Positions 8,260-17,886 of a stretch of DNA of 54,517 nt are shown piece by piece. The translations under genes were made by a program, and so were the position numbers. Positions within the stretch are counted from its first letter, which is position 1. The number at the start of each line of letters is the position of its first letter. The stretch is from an uncultured Clostridia bacterium (GTDB taxonomy: Bacteria > Bacillota > Clostridia > Peptostreptococcales > Acidaminobacteraceae). The stretch lies in the NCBI GenBank assembly GCA_927417275.1, contig CAKMJV010000041.1, positions 1 to 54,517 on the forward strand, written 5' to 3'. The notes beneath the pieces were generated by a model. It worked only from the letters and a program-made list of their open reading frames with translations. It was not told the origin of the DNA and searched no databases.

Positions 8260-10503
8260 TTATACAATTTCCTTGTTAAAATGTCCTCTTGTGTCTGTCT
8301 CTTGATTAAAGACCGATTTATCCATCCTGCCATTTAATTTGCTCAAAGCATTATTAATGACGTTAACAACCTGATCTTTAGATTCTATTGTGAAATTTAA
8401 TCTAAATGCCTCGATGCCGTCTATGCTATCCATCTCATCTAGAAGATTAAGCGTCTTCCCGTTAAGAATCGTGGATGTGCAATCCGCATGCGTAATGACT
8501 GGGAACGACCCATGCTCATCTTTAATCACATATTGATTGGTTTTGCAAATCCCACATTGATTCATTTTTTCCAGCAAACAGTATTTTGTAAAAAGCATAG
8601 GCGCTTTGCCATATACGATCATTTCCAGTGCAGGATAACCGTCATGTGCTTCATTATAAGCCGTTATTAACGCTTCAATTTGATGCTTATTAAGCTCATA
8701 TGATAAAGTGACGCGTTTTGCGCCTAATTTATATAATGCATAGCAACTCGTTGAATTGACCACATTTAAAGAATAATCCGTAACAAAAGGATTGGTTTTT
8801 CTGTAGTGATAGATCCCACCATAGCCACCGATGAGCAATTGCCCTTCTTTTTCCGTATAATCGTTCTGATTTCTTCTAACGACGTTTTCAAAATAGATTT
8901 CCTTAATGCCACAGCTGACGCATGCATCATACTGTTCCTTCGTCGTAACAGAGGCCGTAAGATAAGGCTTTTGAGGGGCAAAACTTATTTTATCCTTTAC
9001 AATGGGTGCCTTGGTTCTTTTCTTTTGGCTGTTTAGTTTTAAGTCATATAAGCCCTGTACGATTTCTCTTCTTGCTGCATTCAACAACTTTGAAGGAATA
9101 AAAGCATTGTGTGATTCAAAATCTACAGAATTAAGTTCGAAAATCGTATCATTTAGTTTTGAAAATTGCTTGATGACCTGATCTTTTGTGGATGGATTGT
9201 TAATGGCCTGCCCAAGAATCTCTTCACTTTCATAGTGACAGTTACAGCCTAAACCCTTTGCCTCTATAATCAACTTAGCGTCTGGATAAGCGCTTACGCT
9301 AATATCTAAGTTAAAGCGTCTAAACTCATTTTCCAGTGATGATTCCAACGCTTTATAATACGCATATTCCTTCGTGATATAGACCAAATCGCCTTTTGAC
9401 AATTTTTCTTTGATTTTGATATAACAGACATCCTCCGCTTTATTGATTAAATTACCCGCTTTGTCGTACAGTTTGACGACATTTAGAATCACATCTTCAT
9501 CGTTATGACTTATTCGGATGATGTCGTTTTGATTTAAAGGACGCGTAAGTTTTATTTCATACATGTCATTCATAATCTTGCTAATTCTACCTATTTCATA
9601 ACCGAAGTTATTGGGTCTAAATATGTTTGTAATTTCTTTCTTATCTTCGTGGAACAAGTAGCCTTTTGTATATGTTCGATTGAATGTTTTGCTTAAATTT
9701 TCCTTATCTTCCTCGGTTATCTTATGATCTAATGCCTTTCGATAGGTTGCCACCGTATTGGCAACATAAGCAGGCTCTTTCATTCGACCTTCAATTTTTA
9801 AAGAATCGATTGCCTTTAAATCCTCTATATGGTCGATCGTGTTTAAGTCCTTAGTGGATAGAAAATAGTTTGTCCCTAACGATGTATTTGTCGTCTGATT
9901 GATAAGTTCATACGCCTTGCGACATGAGCCCACACATCTTCCGCGGTTTCCACTTCTATAGCCGATTAGTCCAGACATAAGGCAGTTTCCAGAATAAGAG
10001 ACACACAAAGCACCATGGACAAAAATTTCCAAAGGTATTTTAGCGCCTTTTTTGATTGCTTTTACTTTTTCGATTTCAACCTCACGGGAGAGAACAACGC
10101 GATGCGTACCCAGATCTTTAAACAATAAAGTACCCTCTAAATCGTCTATGCCCATTTGAGTTGAACAATGAACTTCCATATCGAGAAAATTATTAACGAT
10201 ATAATCGAAAGCAGCCAGGTCCTGAACGATGATGCCATCAACACCAATTTCGTTTAAAGCGCGCATCTGTTCTTTCATCTCTTCGACTTCACTTTCGAAA
10301 ACGATGGTATTCATGGTAACAAAGATCTTCACTTGCCTTAGGTGCGCATACGCAACCGCCTCTTTTAGCGATTCTAAATCAAAATTAGATGAGTACGCAC
10401 GCGCACCAAATTTTTGCATGCCTAAGTATATTGCATCACAACCATTAGAAATTGCAGCTTTTAAAGCTTCCATATTTCCTGCTGGCGCTAATAATTCAGT
10501 CAT
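8260..10503 (-). CDS. U32 family protein (RlhA/PrtC-like)
   Basis: 747 residues. The N-terminal half is a U32 'peptidase' TIM-barrel (MTELLAPAGNMEALKAAI, then QDLAAFDY, VHCSTQMG). The cysteine cluster of the family is seen in FVHGALCVSYSGNC and NRGRCVGSCR, residues that in related proteins hold an Fe-S cluster. The C-terminal part (after about residue 390) matches the DUF3656-type extension plus a domain with further cysteines (CLLEKMNQCGICKT). Members of this group include RlhA, the 23S rRNA C2501 hydroxylase, and proteins once called collagenases; RNA hydroxylation is the more likely role but is inferred. GGAGG precedes the ATG, 18 nt after the PAS gene, so it is probably cotranscribed with it. 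Confidence 0.85.
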   Translation of the reverse strand: MTELLAPAGNMEALKAAISNGCDAIYLGMQKFGARAYSSNFDLESLKEAVAYAHLRQVKIFVTMNTIVFESEVEEMKEQMRALNEIGVDGIIVQDLAAFDYIVNNFLDMEVHCSTQMGIDDLEGTLLFKDLGTHRVVLSREVEIEKVKAIKKGAKIPLEIFVHGALCVSYSGNCLMSGLIGYRSGNRGRCVGSCRKAYELINQTTNTSLGTNYFLSTKDLNTIDHIEDLKAIDSLKIEGRMKEPAYVANTVATYRKALDHKITEEDKENLSKTFNRTYTKGYLFHEDKKEITNIFRPNNFGYEIGRISKIMNDMYEIKLTRPLNQNDIIRISHNDEDVILNVVKLYDKAGNLINKAEDVCYIKIKEKLSKGDLVYITKEYAYYKALESSLENEFRRFNLDISVSAYPDAKLIIEAKGLGCNCHYESEEILGQAINNPSTKDQVIKQFSKLNDTIFELNSVDFESHNAFIPSKLLNAARREIVQGLYDLKLNSQKKRTKAPIVKDKISFAPQKPYLTASVTTKEQYDACVSCGIKEIYFENVVRRNQNDYTEKEGQLLIGGYGGIYHYRKTNPFVTDYSLNVVNSTSCYALYKLGAKRVTLSYELNKHQIEALITAYNEAHDGYPALEMIVYGKAPMLFTKYCLLEKMNQCGICKTNQYVIKDEHGSFPVITHADCTSTILNGKTLNLLDEMDSIDGIEAFRLNFTIESKDQVVNVINNALSKLNGRMDKSVFNQETDTRGHFNKEIV

Positions 10504-10521
10504 TCATTCCTCCACACTGTA

Positions 10522-13287
10522 CTAGTTTTGAACTTCTTGGATAGATAATAGACGTCCGATGGGTTGTCCATCCGCGTCATGTAATAATTTGCTTTGTATT
10601 TCAATATAACGATTACTAAGGTCTGACGCAATACACGCTTTATTTTCATCTAAGTCTACATGGGTACTTTCAAAAAGAGTATCGAAAGGTCGACCATGGA
10701 TGTAGGAAAACTTCTTAATAAAATGTGCCAATAAGTCGACTTTGTCTATTAGGTGTTCACCCTCAATGCGAAGCAATTCGATCGCCCGCTCGTTAATACT
10801 CTCTATATGTCCATCTTGTTTTACCACAATGGTGCCTAAAGGTGTCTTCTTAACCACCTGTGAAAGCAACAACCGCGATTCTTCATATTTTCGGATCGTC
10901 ATCACGCGTTCGGTAACGTCTTTGATGTTGCCTATGGCATAATCTGCCACCCCTTCTGGGGTATAGTAAACCTGTCCATTAATTTGAACAAAGAGTAGAT
11001 TGCCATTAAAGAGCCATCTAAAAACGATATCTAAAGGTTCTTTGTCCCATAGGAATTTTTTAAACTTATTTTCAAAATAATTTTTATCTGCAGGATGAAT
11101 GGTCGTAATAAAGGCTTCATAATAAACAAAATCCACATCTGGTTTCATCATAAATACTTTTGAAAAGGATTCTGATACCATAAACCCACCGCGTGTAATA
11201 TCAAATTTCCAGTGAGACATCTGTGAAATGCGTTCCGATTCTGATAGAATTTTCAAATTTTCTTCCAGTTTATCATCGATTTTTTTCATCTCAGTAATGT
11301 CTCTGTTGATGATGATAATAGAGGCCCCTTCATCCGTTTCAATATACTTACAGGTTCCCCTATACCACTTCCAAACACCATGCTTAAAGTACCTGAATTC
11401 AAATTCATGGTTTTGACGCTTCTCAGAAGTCAGTACATCGATGGCTTCGTATGTCGTGGCATAATCCTCTTCGTGAATGCTATTTAACCATTGTAAAAAC
11501 GGCACTTCCATACCGATTAAACCTTTTTCTGCATCAAATTCTCGGTATAGGCGCACTTGCTTTTCTGGCAGAACGATTTCAAAAACACCTTCTTGTAAAG
11601 ACTCGAAAATCTGAGCATAACGCGATTGCGAATCGATTAGCCTTTTCTTATAAATGAATTTCTCAGAAATATCGCGGATCAATAAAAGCATATGATCATT
11701 TTGACCGCTTTTTAAGTGCATGGCGATAACCTCTGAAGGCACACTCAACCCATCTTTTGTGAGGTATATGCGTTCAAAGTGAAGCGAGTCATGCTGTTTC
11801 ACCAGATCTAGATTTCGATTCAGAATTTCCCGTGTCAACCCCTTGGTAAGATCTAATATGTTTTTCTCAGATAACTCTGCACGCGTATAATTTAAAATGC
11901 GCTGAGCCATCTCATTTGAGTACTCAACCTGACCGTATTCATCGAGGATTAAGATGCCCTCTTTGATGTGATTGATGATTAGACTGCCTATGATGGGCAT
12001 GCTAAAGGTATTAATCTCAGGGTTTAAGTATTTCAAATAGATTCCGATTAAGTGGCCCGAACCAGAAATGAGCCTTTCTTGCACATAGAAATGATACTTT
12101 TGTGCAAAACAAATGATTCTTTGCTCAAAATCCGACTCGTGTCTAATGAGATTATTAAAATAAGTCGCGTCCTCTTCATTGAGTCCCGAAATAAATGCGC
12201 TAATGGATGATAAAGACGCATCCAAATGTTTTTCGATTTGATCGAGAAAAAGGAAATCATATGAGATGAGGTTGGCGATGACAAAGGGAACTTCGCTGAA
12301 ATTATCGTCTTTAAGGCGATTGGCTTGTTGTATGAGTTCAAGGGTTACCTGTGCAGTCATATCCGATGCAGTGGTGAGAATACATGCCTCATCCCCCATC
12401 TGCGAAAATTGTTCTTCACACTCAAAATAACGTTTCGATTTTAATGGAAACCTGATTTTCAACAAGCCGCGTTGCCACTCGGATTCCTCATGAATCAACC
12501 GCATCTGGAGCGCTAAATGGTCCGCATAATCAATTTCATCCTCATACATATACGAAAAATGACGGCCAACCAGCACTTCTTGTGTCATATGAACAAACGC
12601 TGACATCGCAGGATTCACATAAATGATCTCTCCAGTGAGTTTTCGGAGCATAACAAGAGAAGGAGAGGACTCCCAATTGGATAACACTTGCCGATGAAAA
12701 TTATTAAGGGTTTGTGTTTTTTCATAATTACTGGTGATGTCTTTGATATAAAGCAGTGCATAACGTTTGCCGTATGGTTCAAGGCGCGCATGAATGACGC
12801 GTTTTTTATTTTCAAATGAAGAAAACTCTATCTCGTGCTGGCCTCTCATAATGGTACTTACCAAATCTGGTATCGCGATCAGTGCATGTTCATAATCTAA
12901 GATTTGATTAAATGCCGAATTAGACGAAAGGCGTTCGATGGTATCACTGCGAATAAGCGCTACCCCTTCATCCAATTTGTCGATGATTTCGGACTCAAAC
13001 AAGGTCTTGATGTCGATGAAATTACGGATGATCGGAGAGGATTTGATATTGCCCATAATTAATTGCGTCGAAAAATAAAGCAAAAACGAAATAATCACCA
13101 GTTGAACCCATAAATCCTGAGGCAACTGTCCTTCTATAATCATTTTTACATCCAAAATCAATACAAAAGAAAGAATCGCCAAAAGAAAAGCATTCTTTTC
13201 GCGACGATTATTAAGCGTTTTTCTAACCAATTGATAGAACAAATAGAGTGTCAAAATCATCTTAAAATAAAATAGGATCGCAGCCAT
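10522..13287 (-). CDS. Membrane-anchored multi-PAS sensor without an output domain
   Basis: About 921 residues. Three hydrophobic helices lie in the first 85 residues; then several PAS/PAC units follow almost without a break. PAC-like ends are visible at YALLYIKDITSNYEK, HMLLLIRDISEKF and IIIINRDITEMKK, and PAS starts at LDEYGQVEYSNEMAQRILN and VVKQDGHIESINERA. The protein stops directly after the last PAS (LLSIQEVQN): I see no histidine kinase, GGDEF, EAL, HD or methyl-accepting domain. The ATG at 13287 was chosen because the longer GTG start sits inside the SD GAGGTGG. It starts 23 nt after the HD-GYP gene, so it may sense a signal and act on that protein. The ligand is unknown. Confidence 0.7.
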   Translation of the reverse strand: MAAILFYFKMILTLYLFYQLVRKTLNNRREKNAFLLAILSFVLILDVKMIIEGQLPQDLWVQLVIISFLLYFSTQLIMGNIKSSPIIRNFIDIKTLFESEIIDKLDEGVALIRSDTIERLSSNSAFNQILDYEHALIAIPDLVSTIMRGQHEIEFSSFENKKRVIHARLEPYGKRYALLYIKDITSNYEKTQTLNNFHRQVLSNWESSPSLVMLRKLTGEIIYVNPAMSAFVHMTQEVLVGRHFSYMYEDEIDYADHLALQMRLIHEESEWQRGLLKIRFPLKSKRYFECEEQFSQMGDEACILTTASDMTAQVTLELIQQANRLKDDNFSEVPFVIANLISYDFLFLDQIEKHLDASLSSISAFISGLNEEDATYFNNLIRHESDFEQRIICFAQKYHFYVQERLISGSGHLIGIYLKYLNPEINTFSMPIIGSLIINHIKEGILILDEYGQVEYSNEMAQRILNYTRAELSEKNILDLTKGLTREILNRNLDLVKQHDSLHFERIYLTKDGLSVPSEVIAMHLKSGQNDHMLLLIRDISEKFIYKKRLIDSQSRYAQIFESLQEGVFEIVLPEKQVRLYREFDAEKGLIGMEVPFLQWLNSIHEEDYATTYEAIDVLTSEKRQNHEFEFRYFKHGVWKWYRGTCKYIETDEGASIIIINRDITEMKKIDDKLEENLKILSESERISQMSHWKFDITRGGFMVSESFSKVFMMKPDVDFVYYEAFITTIHPADKNYFENKFKKFLWDKEPLDIVFRWLFNGNLLFVQINGQVYYTPEGVADYAIGNIKDVTERVMTIRKYEESRLLLSQVVKKTPLGTIVVKQDGHIESINERAIELLRIEGEHLIDKVDLLAHFIKKFSYIHGRPFDTLFESTHVDLDENKACIASDLSNRYIEIQSKLLHDADGQPIGRLLSIQEVQN

Positions 13288-13310
13288 AACCACCTCTATC
13301 GTTTATGCAC

Positions 13311-14375
13311 TTACAGTTCCACCGTCTTTGAGACAAACAACGTGAGATGATCCATTAAATCCACCACTTCAGCACGTTTTTTGTCGCGTATAATTTGAAC
13401 GGTTGGACGCGTTTGTGCCTCTTTGTTTTCTTTGATTACGATGCCCAGTTCACCATTTGAAAGTTGGACCACAGTGCCTCTCGGATAAATATTAACCACC
13501 CTAAGCAGATGATAATAGACCTCGCGATCCAGTTCATAAATCGCTTCTGCTTGAATCAGTTCCAGCGCTTCATCTGCATTTAATTTATGCTTATACGAGC
13601 GACTAGACGTCACGGCATTAAAAATATCACACAGTGTTACGATTCTCACATGGATGGGAATCTCATCACCAGACATGCGGAACGGATAACCAGAGCCATT
13701 AATTTTTTCATGATGAAGCAGCACGATTTGTCGAGACATAGGCGAAATAAAATCATTATCTTTCAGCAAATCATAACCCAGTTGAACATGTTCTCTCACG
13801 CGTTTAAGTTCTTCTGATGTCAATGGTTCCACTTTATTAAGCACATCACTGGATATCTGCATTTTCCCGATATCATGTAATATTGCCCCGATGCCTATTT
13901 TTTGAATAAAGGTATTATTTAAACGCATACTCTTCGCCACAAGCATCGAAAGAATCGCAACTTCTGCACTGTGATTATACGTATACATATCTGAACCCAT
14001 GAGTTCGGTCATACAGTATAGCGTACCTGGATTATCATAAATAACACTGAGCATTTCTTCAACCAAATCCTTAATGACATCGATGCTCTTTACATTATAT
14101 AGCCCACTCCGACGCTCAGTAATGTCTTTAAATACGTGCTTAACCGTGGCAATAGAGCGCACTTTTAAAGCATCATCAATGATATTATCAAATGCCAATC
14201 CTTCTGATAGTTCATCTTCGATGTAGATGCATTGTATATTCGCGAGTTTTAATCGATCGATATAATTTTGGGTTAAAACGATGTCTTTTGCCAATAGCAA
14301 TTGACACTTATCGTCATATACTGGCTTTCCTAATATTTCTCCTATTGTTGCGTGCTCTATGCTCTTAAGTCTCAA
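13311..14375 (-). CDS. HD-GYP domain protein, probable c-di-GMP phosphodiesterase
   Basis: About 354 residues and soluble. The N-terminal domain (MRLKSIEHATIGEILGKPVY) resembles that of the paralogue at 5233-6288. The catalytic HD lies in AILHDIGKMQIS, followed by REHVQLGYDLL, HHEKINGSGYP and LCDIFNAVTSSRSYKH, so the metal ligands and the GYP motif are present. The short beta-rich tail (GTVVQLSNGELGIV) is shared with the paralogue. The start is set at the TTG at 14375, because GGAGG lies 5 nt before it and the in-frame ATG at 14387 overlaps that SD. It heads a small unit with the multi-PAS and U32 genes, downstream of the T4P operon whose riboswitch senses c-di-GMP. Confidence 0.85.
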   Translation of the reverse strand: MRLKSIEHATIGEILGKPVYDDKCQLLLAKDIVLTQNYIDRLKLANIQCIYIEDELSEGLAFDNIIDDALKVRSIATVKHVFKDITERRSGLYNVKSIDVIKDLVEEMLSVIYDNPGTLYCMTELMGSDMYTYNHSAEVAILSMLVAKSMRLNNTFIQKIGIGAILHDIGKMQISSDVLNKVEPLTSEELKRVREHVQLGYDLLKDNDFISPMSRQIVLLHHEKINGSGYPFRMSGDEIPIHVRIVTLCDIFNAVTSSRSYKHKLNADEALELIQAEAIYELDREVYYHLLRVVNIYPRGTVVQLSNGELGIVIKENKEAQTRPTVQIIRDKKRAEVVDLMDHLTLFVSKTVEL

Positions 14376-14440
14376 GAGAACCTCCATAACATGACTTTTG
14401 CTTATTATAACAAATTTTGTAATGAACTTAAATAGTCCAT

Positions 14441-15085
14441 CTAGCGCATAATCATCTGAATATACATGCGAATCATCACATCACCCCATACGGATACGAC
14501 AAATGCCGAAATCGCCATATATGGCGCAAATGCAATTTCATGTTTTTTGTTAATAATTTTTCCTATGACCTTTGAAAGGATTATGGCGATCAAAGCCACA
14601 TAAAAAGTTAAGAGGCTTGATAAAAGCGTCAAATGAATACCGAGATAAATGCCGATGGCGCCATTAAAAAGAACATCGCCAAACCCAAAAGCTTCGCGTT
14701 TATAGAAAAGTTTTGCAAGAAGATAGATTAGGCCGTAAACAACTAGTCCCACTAAACCACCTAAAAGTTGGCTCACCAATGGCGCGCCACTGGAAACTTT
14801 TAAAAACAAGAGCAAAAGTGCACCGACATAAATCATGAGATCAATGATGGTTTTCGTTTCAAAGTCAATTAAAGCAACCACCATTAAAAACACCCAAAAA
14901 AACAAATCTGCCTCTGGAGATGCAGACCATGCTAGACTGGCATATACAGCGCAAAGTGTTAATAAAAGGGTTAGACCATAAAGCCAAATAGTTGGTTTTG
15001 AACGATCAGAGAGTTTTGCGATGATTACCGCTAAAACAAAAGCAAATGGGAAACTGAGTAAAAATAAGACCGCTAATCTTGTCAT
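14441..15085 (-). CDS. A24-family prepilin peptidase-like protein, short form
   Basis: 214 residues, nearly all membrane-embedded (about seven helices). Both aspartates of A24 aspartyl proteases are present: LIDFETKTI and the GFGD signature. It lacks the N-terminal methyltransferase-like domain and the zinc CxxC pairs of full PilD, so it resembles the short CpaA/TadV or ComC-core type. It follows the terminator at the end of the T4P operon by 20 nt. A complete PilD is encoded at 31645-32436, so this is a second, possibly specialised, prepilin processing enzyme. Which prepilins it cuts is unknown. Confidence 0.75.
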   Translation of the reverse strand: MTRLAVLFLLSFPFAFVLAVIIAKLSDRSKPTIWLYGLTLLLTLCAVYASLAWSASPEADLFFWVFLMVVALIDFETKTIIDLMIYVGALLLLFLKVSSGAPLVSQLLGGLVGLVVYGLIYLLAKLFYKREAFGFGDVLFNGAIGIYLGIHLTLLSSLLTFYVALIAIILSKVIGKIINKKHEIAFAPYMAISAFVVSVWGDVMIRMYIQMIMR

Positions 15086-15100
15086 ATGACCTCACTGTTT

Positions 15101-15135
15101 AAAAAAGGGCTAAGATTTCTCTTAACCCTTCTTTA
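15101..15135 (-). terminator. Terminator at the end of the T4P operon
   Basis: Minus strand hairpin AAGGGTTAAGA-GAAA-TCTTAGCCCTT followed by TTTT. It is placed right after the SLH gene stop and before the short prepilin peptidase gene, so read-through rather than a full stop may feed the downstream genes. Confidence 0.8.
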
Positions 15136-15141
15136 TCCATT

Positions 15142-16677
15142 TTATTTAATATACATATATAGCATATAGGCTGCTTCAGCTTTTGTCAAAGTTGCATTTT
15201 TATTTGCGATACCCGCAGAACGCGTAAACTTCTCAGTCATCATTTTACCAGAGACTTCTGACCATTTCACGGTCCTTAAAAACATCATGCTCAAAATTTC
15301 TTCAACTTCAGCATAGGTGACCGTTTGATTTGGATTAAAGGCACCCTTCGAATCTAGTTTGAAATAGCGTTTGCCCACCACATAGTTTGCCGCATTTTTT
15401 GCAGCGCCTAGAGCAGAAGCATCTGAAATTACAGGTACAGCCGTTCTGAGTGGCTCACGATCTGAATTGATATTATAGATTAATGTCGCAAGTTCAGCAC
15501 GTGTAATTTTTGCGCTTGGCATAAATAAATTCGTGTCGGCGATTTCACCGCGACGGATGAGCGAATAAATCTCTTTGTATGCCCAGCTAAATGTAATATC
15601 AGAAACCGCTTTAAAATTCTCATCGATAAAAATCGCATACTCGCCACCTTTATAGTAACCAGCTGGGATTTCTATAGACAAACTGCCATTATCTAGTGTG
15701 GTGTATTGATACACCCATTTGTTGTTTTGCCATAAATAGACGCCTGCACGCTCAGAACCATAATACTCAAACTGAAGCGTTAAAGGTTTATTGAGTTCCA
15801 CGCTTCCTGTGGTGTTATTTACAGCGATGACGTATTTACTGCTCACAGGTGTGTATTTAGAGTTGTCTGCATTAAAACTGTTTTGCATTTTATAAACGCT
15901 GAAATACGTCGGTTTATAAAGTGTCGCCGCAGGGACATGCAGCGATAACGGCGTACGCATCTCCGTTTCCATAGCGCCTAATGAAAAGTGTACGTACTCA
16001 TCATCAAAATAGATGATGGATTCCGTCATGGCGATTAGTTTAGAATTTTTATTTCGAATTTCCGTTTCCAAATTCTTCACTTGGAACGTTTCAATATAAG
16101 CTTTCATAAACGCATCTTTATAACCGACTGTAAAATTACTTTGGTACATGGCAACTTCGCGATCCAGTTGGTAACGCTTCACCAAACTGCCTTTTGATAA
16201 AAACTCATTATACGCACGCAACCAGTTGTCACTGCGACTTTGAACGAAATCGATCATGGCAGAAACTTGACCTTGAACCGTACCCGCTTCTATTCCGTGT
16301 AAAGACCCGTCTTCAAAGGGCTCTTTGTATTCGTCTATGTTCACAGTCCGATACCCTGTGTTGTAGGCGATTTGAAAGGCGATACGGTATGTTTCTATAA
16401 AATTGGTTTTAAAAGCCGTTACGTCTTTATTTAATTGAAAACGTGAAATGAGTTCTGGCTCTTTTGGCATAGATAACGTGTAGTTATTAATTTTGTTTGC
16501 CGCGCGATCGGTTCGACCTGCTAACTCCCCGTCGAGTGTACCCATGGCTTCACCAAATGCCTTTGCTTCTGCTATGGTTGCTTCATGCGGTGAGGCTGCA
16601 AAACTCATGGTTGGGTAAATCATCCCAAACAACAAAGTACATACCAGAATTAAACTAATTTTCTTTGATTTCATCAT
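15142..16677 (-). CDS. Secreted SLH-domain protein at the end of the T4P operon
   Basis: 511 residues with a signal peptide (MMKSKKISLILVCTLLFGMI, cleavage likely after SFA-A). The N-terminal half is helical with a repeated QL(N/D)(K/R)(D/E)V unit (ISRFQLNKDVTAFKTNF and VKRYQLDREVAMYQSNF), each followed by a similar FxxGYxxAF pattern. A beta-rich middle domain follows (about 230-370). The C-terminus carries S-layer-homology-like units (FSWAYKEIYSLIRRGEI, ITRAELATLI, ADTNLFMPSAKI). It may anchor or guide the pilus machine at the cell wall, since this organism type lacks an outer-membrane secretin. That role is inferred from being the last gene of the operon. SD GGGGGG precedes the ATG. Confidence 0.75.
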   Translation of the reverse strand: MMKSKKISLILVCTLLFGMIYPTMSFAASPHEATIAEAKAFGEAMGTLDGELAGRTDRAANKINNYTLSMPKEPELISRFQLNKDVTAFKTNFIETYRIAFQIAYNTGYRTVNIDEYKEPFEDGSLHGIEAGTVQGQVSAMIDFVQSRSDNWLRAYNEFLSKGSLVKRYQLDREVAMYQSNFTVGYKDAFMKAYIETFQVKNLETEIRNKNSKLIAMTESIIYFDDEYVHFSLGAMETEMRTPLSLHVPAATLYKPTYFSVYKMQNSFNADNSKYTPVSSKYVIAVNNTTGSVELNKPLTLQFEYYGSERAGVYLWQNNKWVYQYTTLDNGSLSIEIPAGYYKGGEYAIFIDENFKAVSDITFSWAYKEIYSLIRRGEIADTNLFMPSAKITRAELATLIYNINSDREPLRTAVPVISDASALGAAKNAANYVVGKRYFKLDSKGAFNPNQTVTYAEVEEILSMMFLRTVKWSEVSGKMMTEKFTRSAGIANKNATLTKAEAAYMLYMYIK

Positions 16678-16689
16678 GATGATCCCCCC

Positions 16690-17886
16690 TTATTGTATTG
16701 GATATGAAACTTGTAACTGGTCAAATAAATACTTGCCCGTCAACTTTTGCTCATAGCCAATCCCTTCTACATATATTCTTTGAATCATACATGGGTATGT
16801 TATTTCAACTGGCATCGGTGTCTCTATTTCTTTCCACTGCGTCCAGTCCACTTGACTAGCAAGTTCTACTTTAAATTCTTTGCCTTTAGAGTCGATGATC
16901 ACAGCGCCGATTTTATGATTAGACGCTTCATAGGCATAAACCCATAACCCCAAATAATCCGCTTGTTTGTTGATCAGTACAGGCGTGGTATCGAATACGA
17001 GATTCGCTTCACTGTGTTCTCTGCCGGTTACAAAATCAAACGACATTTCAGCTGAAAAACCGCCCGCTACTTTGGTTTTGCTGCGTGTGACGAAACCCGT
17101 AATGTCTTCATTGTTCGCCACGAAGAATGTGTTCCCTTCTTCAAACCCTTGAATTTGCGTCTTTGGTCGGTAATCGGTGTAATCGATGGTTTCTTCAGCA
17201 AATTCGTACTCCGGATAGTACGGTTCAGTTATAAACTCCGTGGTTTCTTCCACAAGTACGAATCCTTCGTAAGGTGAAAATGGGCTTTGCGTCACGTCGC
17301 GTGCGATAAATTGATCGCTTACGAGTTTAACCATGGGTACTGAATACGTAGCCACTTGTGGCAGTCCATTAAACTCGAGTTTGATACGGCCCGTCAAAGC
17401 GCTGTCTTCCTCCGTTTGAACCACCAAATCTTTTATTAAGATGCGCTTATCAAAGGTTCTGACGTTGCGCATATACTGCATAAGGGCTTCATAATCCCCT
17501 TCAAAGTTCACATCTGCTTGATACTGAATTTGGGTCATTTCTGGTGTGGCCAAATCCATAAAAGTCATGCCGCTAAAAGTCATCGGGAGTCCTTCTGCAA
17601 AAGAGCCGATGAGCATTAGCATTTCCTCTTGTGTAAGGGTGCTAAAATAATCACTTGCACTGGCAGCCATAGCCGCTTCGAGTTCTGTGATGTTTTTATT
17701 TAAGTTATTGAGCGATGCCATTTTTAGTTCCATTTCCGTCTTTGCCATTTCTTTTAAATCGAGTTCCGTTTCAAGTTCTACGATTTTTTCTTCTTGCGGA
17801 ATGACGATGAAAAAATAATACGCCGCCAAGAGGGCAAAAACCAAAAGAAATATCAAAAGATTTCGGTCTCTTTTACTAATTCTCAT
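16690..17886 (-). CDS. pilO: PilO-like T4P assembly protein with a C-terminal jelly-roll-like domain
   Basis: 398 residues, about twice the usual PilO length. A short cytoplasmic start, one TM helix (about 10-28) and a coiled coil (about 32-70) lead into the ferredoxin-like PilO core (to about residue 195). From about residue 235 a second, beta-rich domain follows, with GLWVYAYEASNHKIGAV, DWTQWKEIETPMP and GKYLFDQLQVSYP. This pattern is known from galactose-binding or CBM-like modules of Gram-positive surface proteins. PilO normally forms the alignment platform with PilM and PilN. The extra domain would face the cell wall and might hold peptidoglycan or wall polysaccharide. The gene overlaps pilN by 11 nt. 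Confidence 0.75.
   Translation of the reverse strand: MRISKRDRNLLIFLLVFALLAAYYFFIVIPQEEKIVELETELDLKEMAKTEMELKMASLNNLNKNITELEAAMAASASDYFSTLTQEEMLMLIGSFAEGLPMTFSGMTFMDLATPEMTQIQYQADVNFEGDYEALMQYMRNVRTFDKRILIKDLVVQTEEDSALTGRIKLEFNGLPQVATYSVPMVKLVSDQFIARDVTQSPFSPYEGFVLVEETTEFITEPYYPEYEFAEETIDYTDYRPKTQIQGFEEGNTFFVANNEDITGFVTRSKTKVAGGFSAEMSFDFVTGREHSEANLVFDTTPVLINKQADYLGLWVYAYEASNHKIGAVIIDSKGKEFKVELASQVDWTQWKEIETPMPVEITYPCMIQRIYVEGIGYEQKLTGKYLFDQLQVSYPIQ

Noticed and set aside
14388..14440. Promoter for the HD-GYP/PAS/U32 unit
   Set aside because: A TATAAT is present near 14405-14415, but the hexamer 17-18 bp upstream is poor, so I did not list it.
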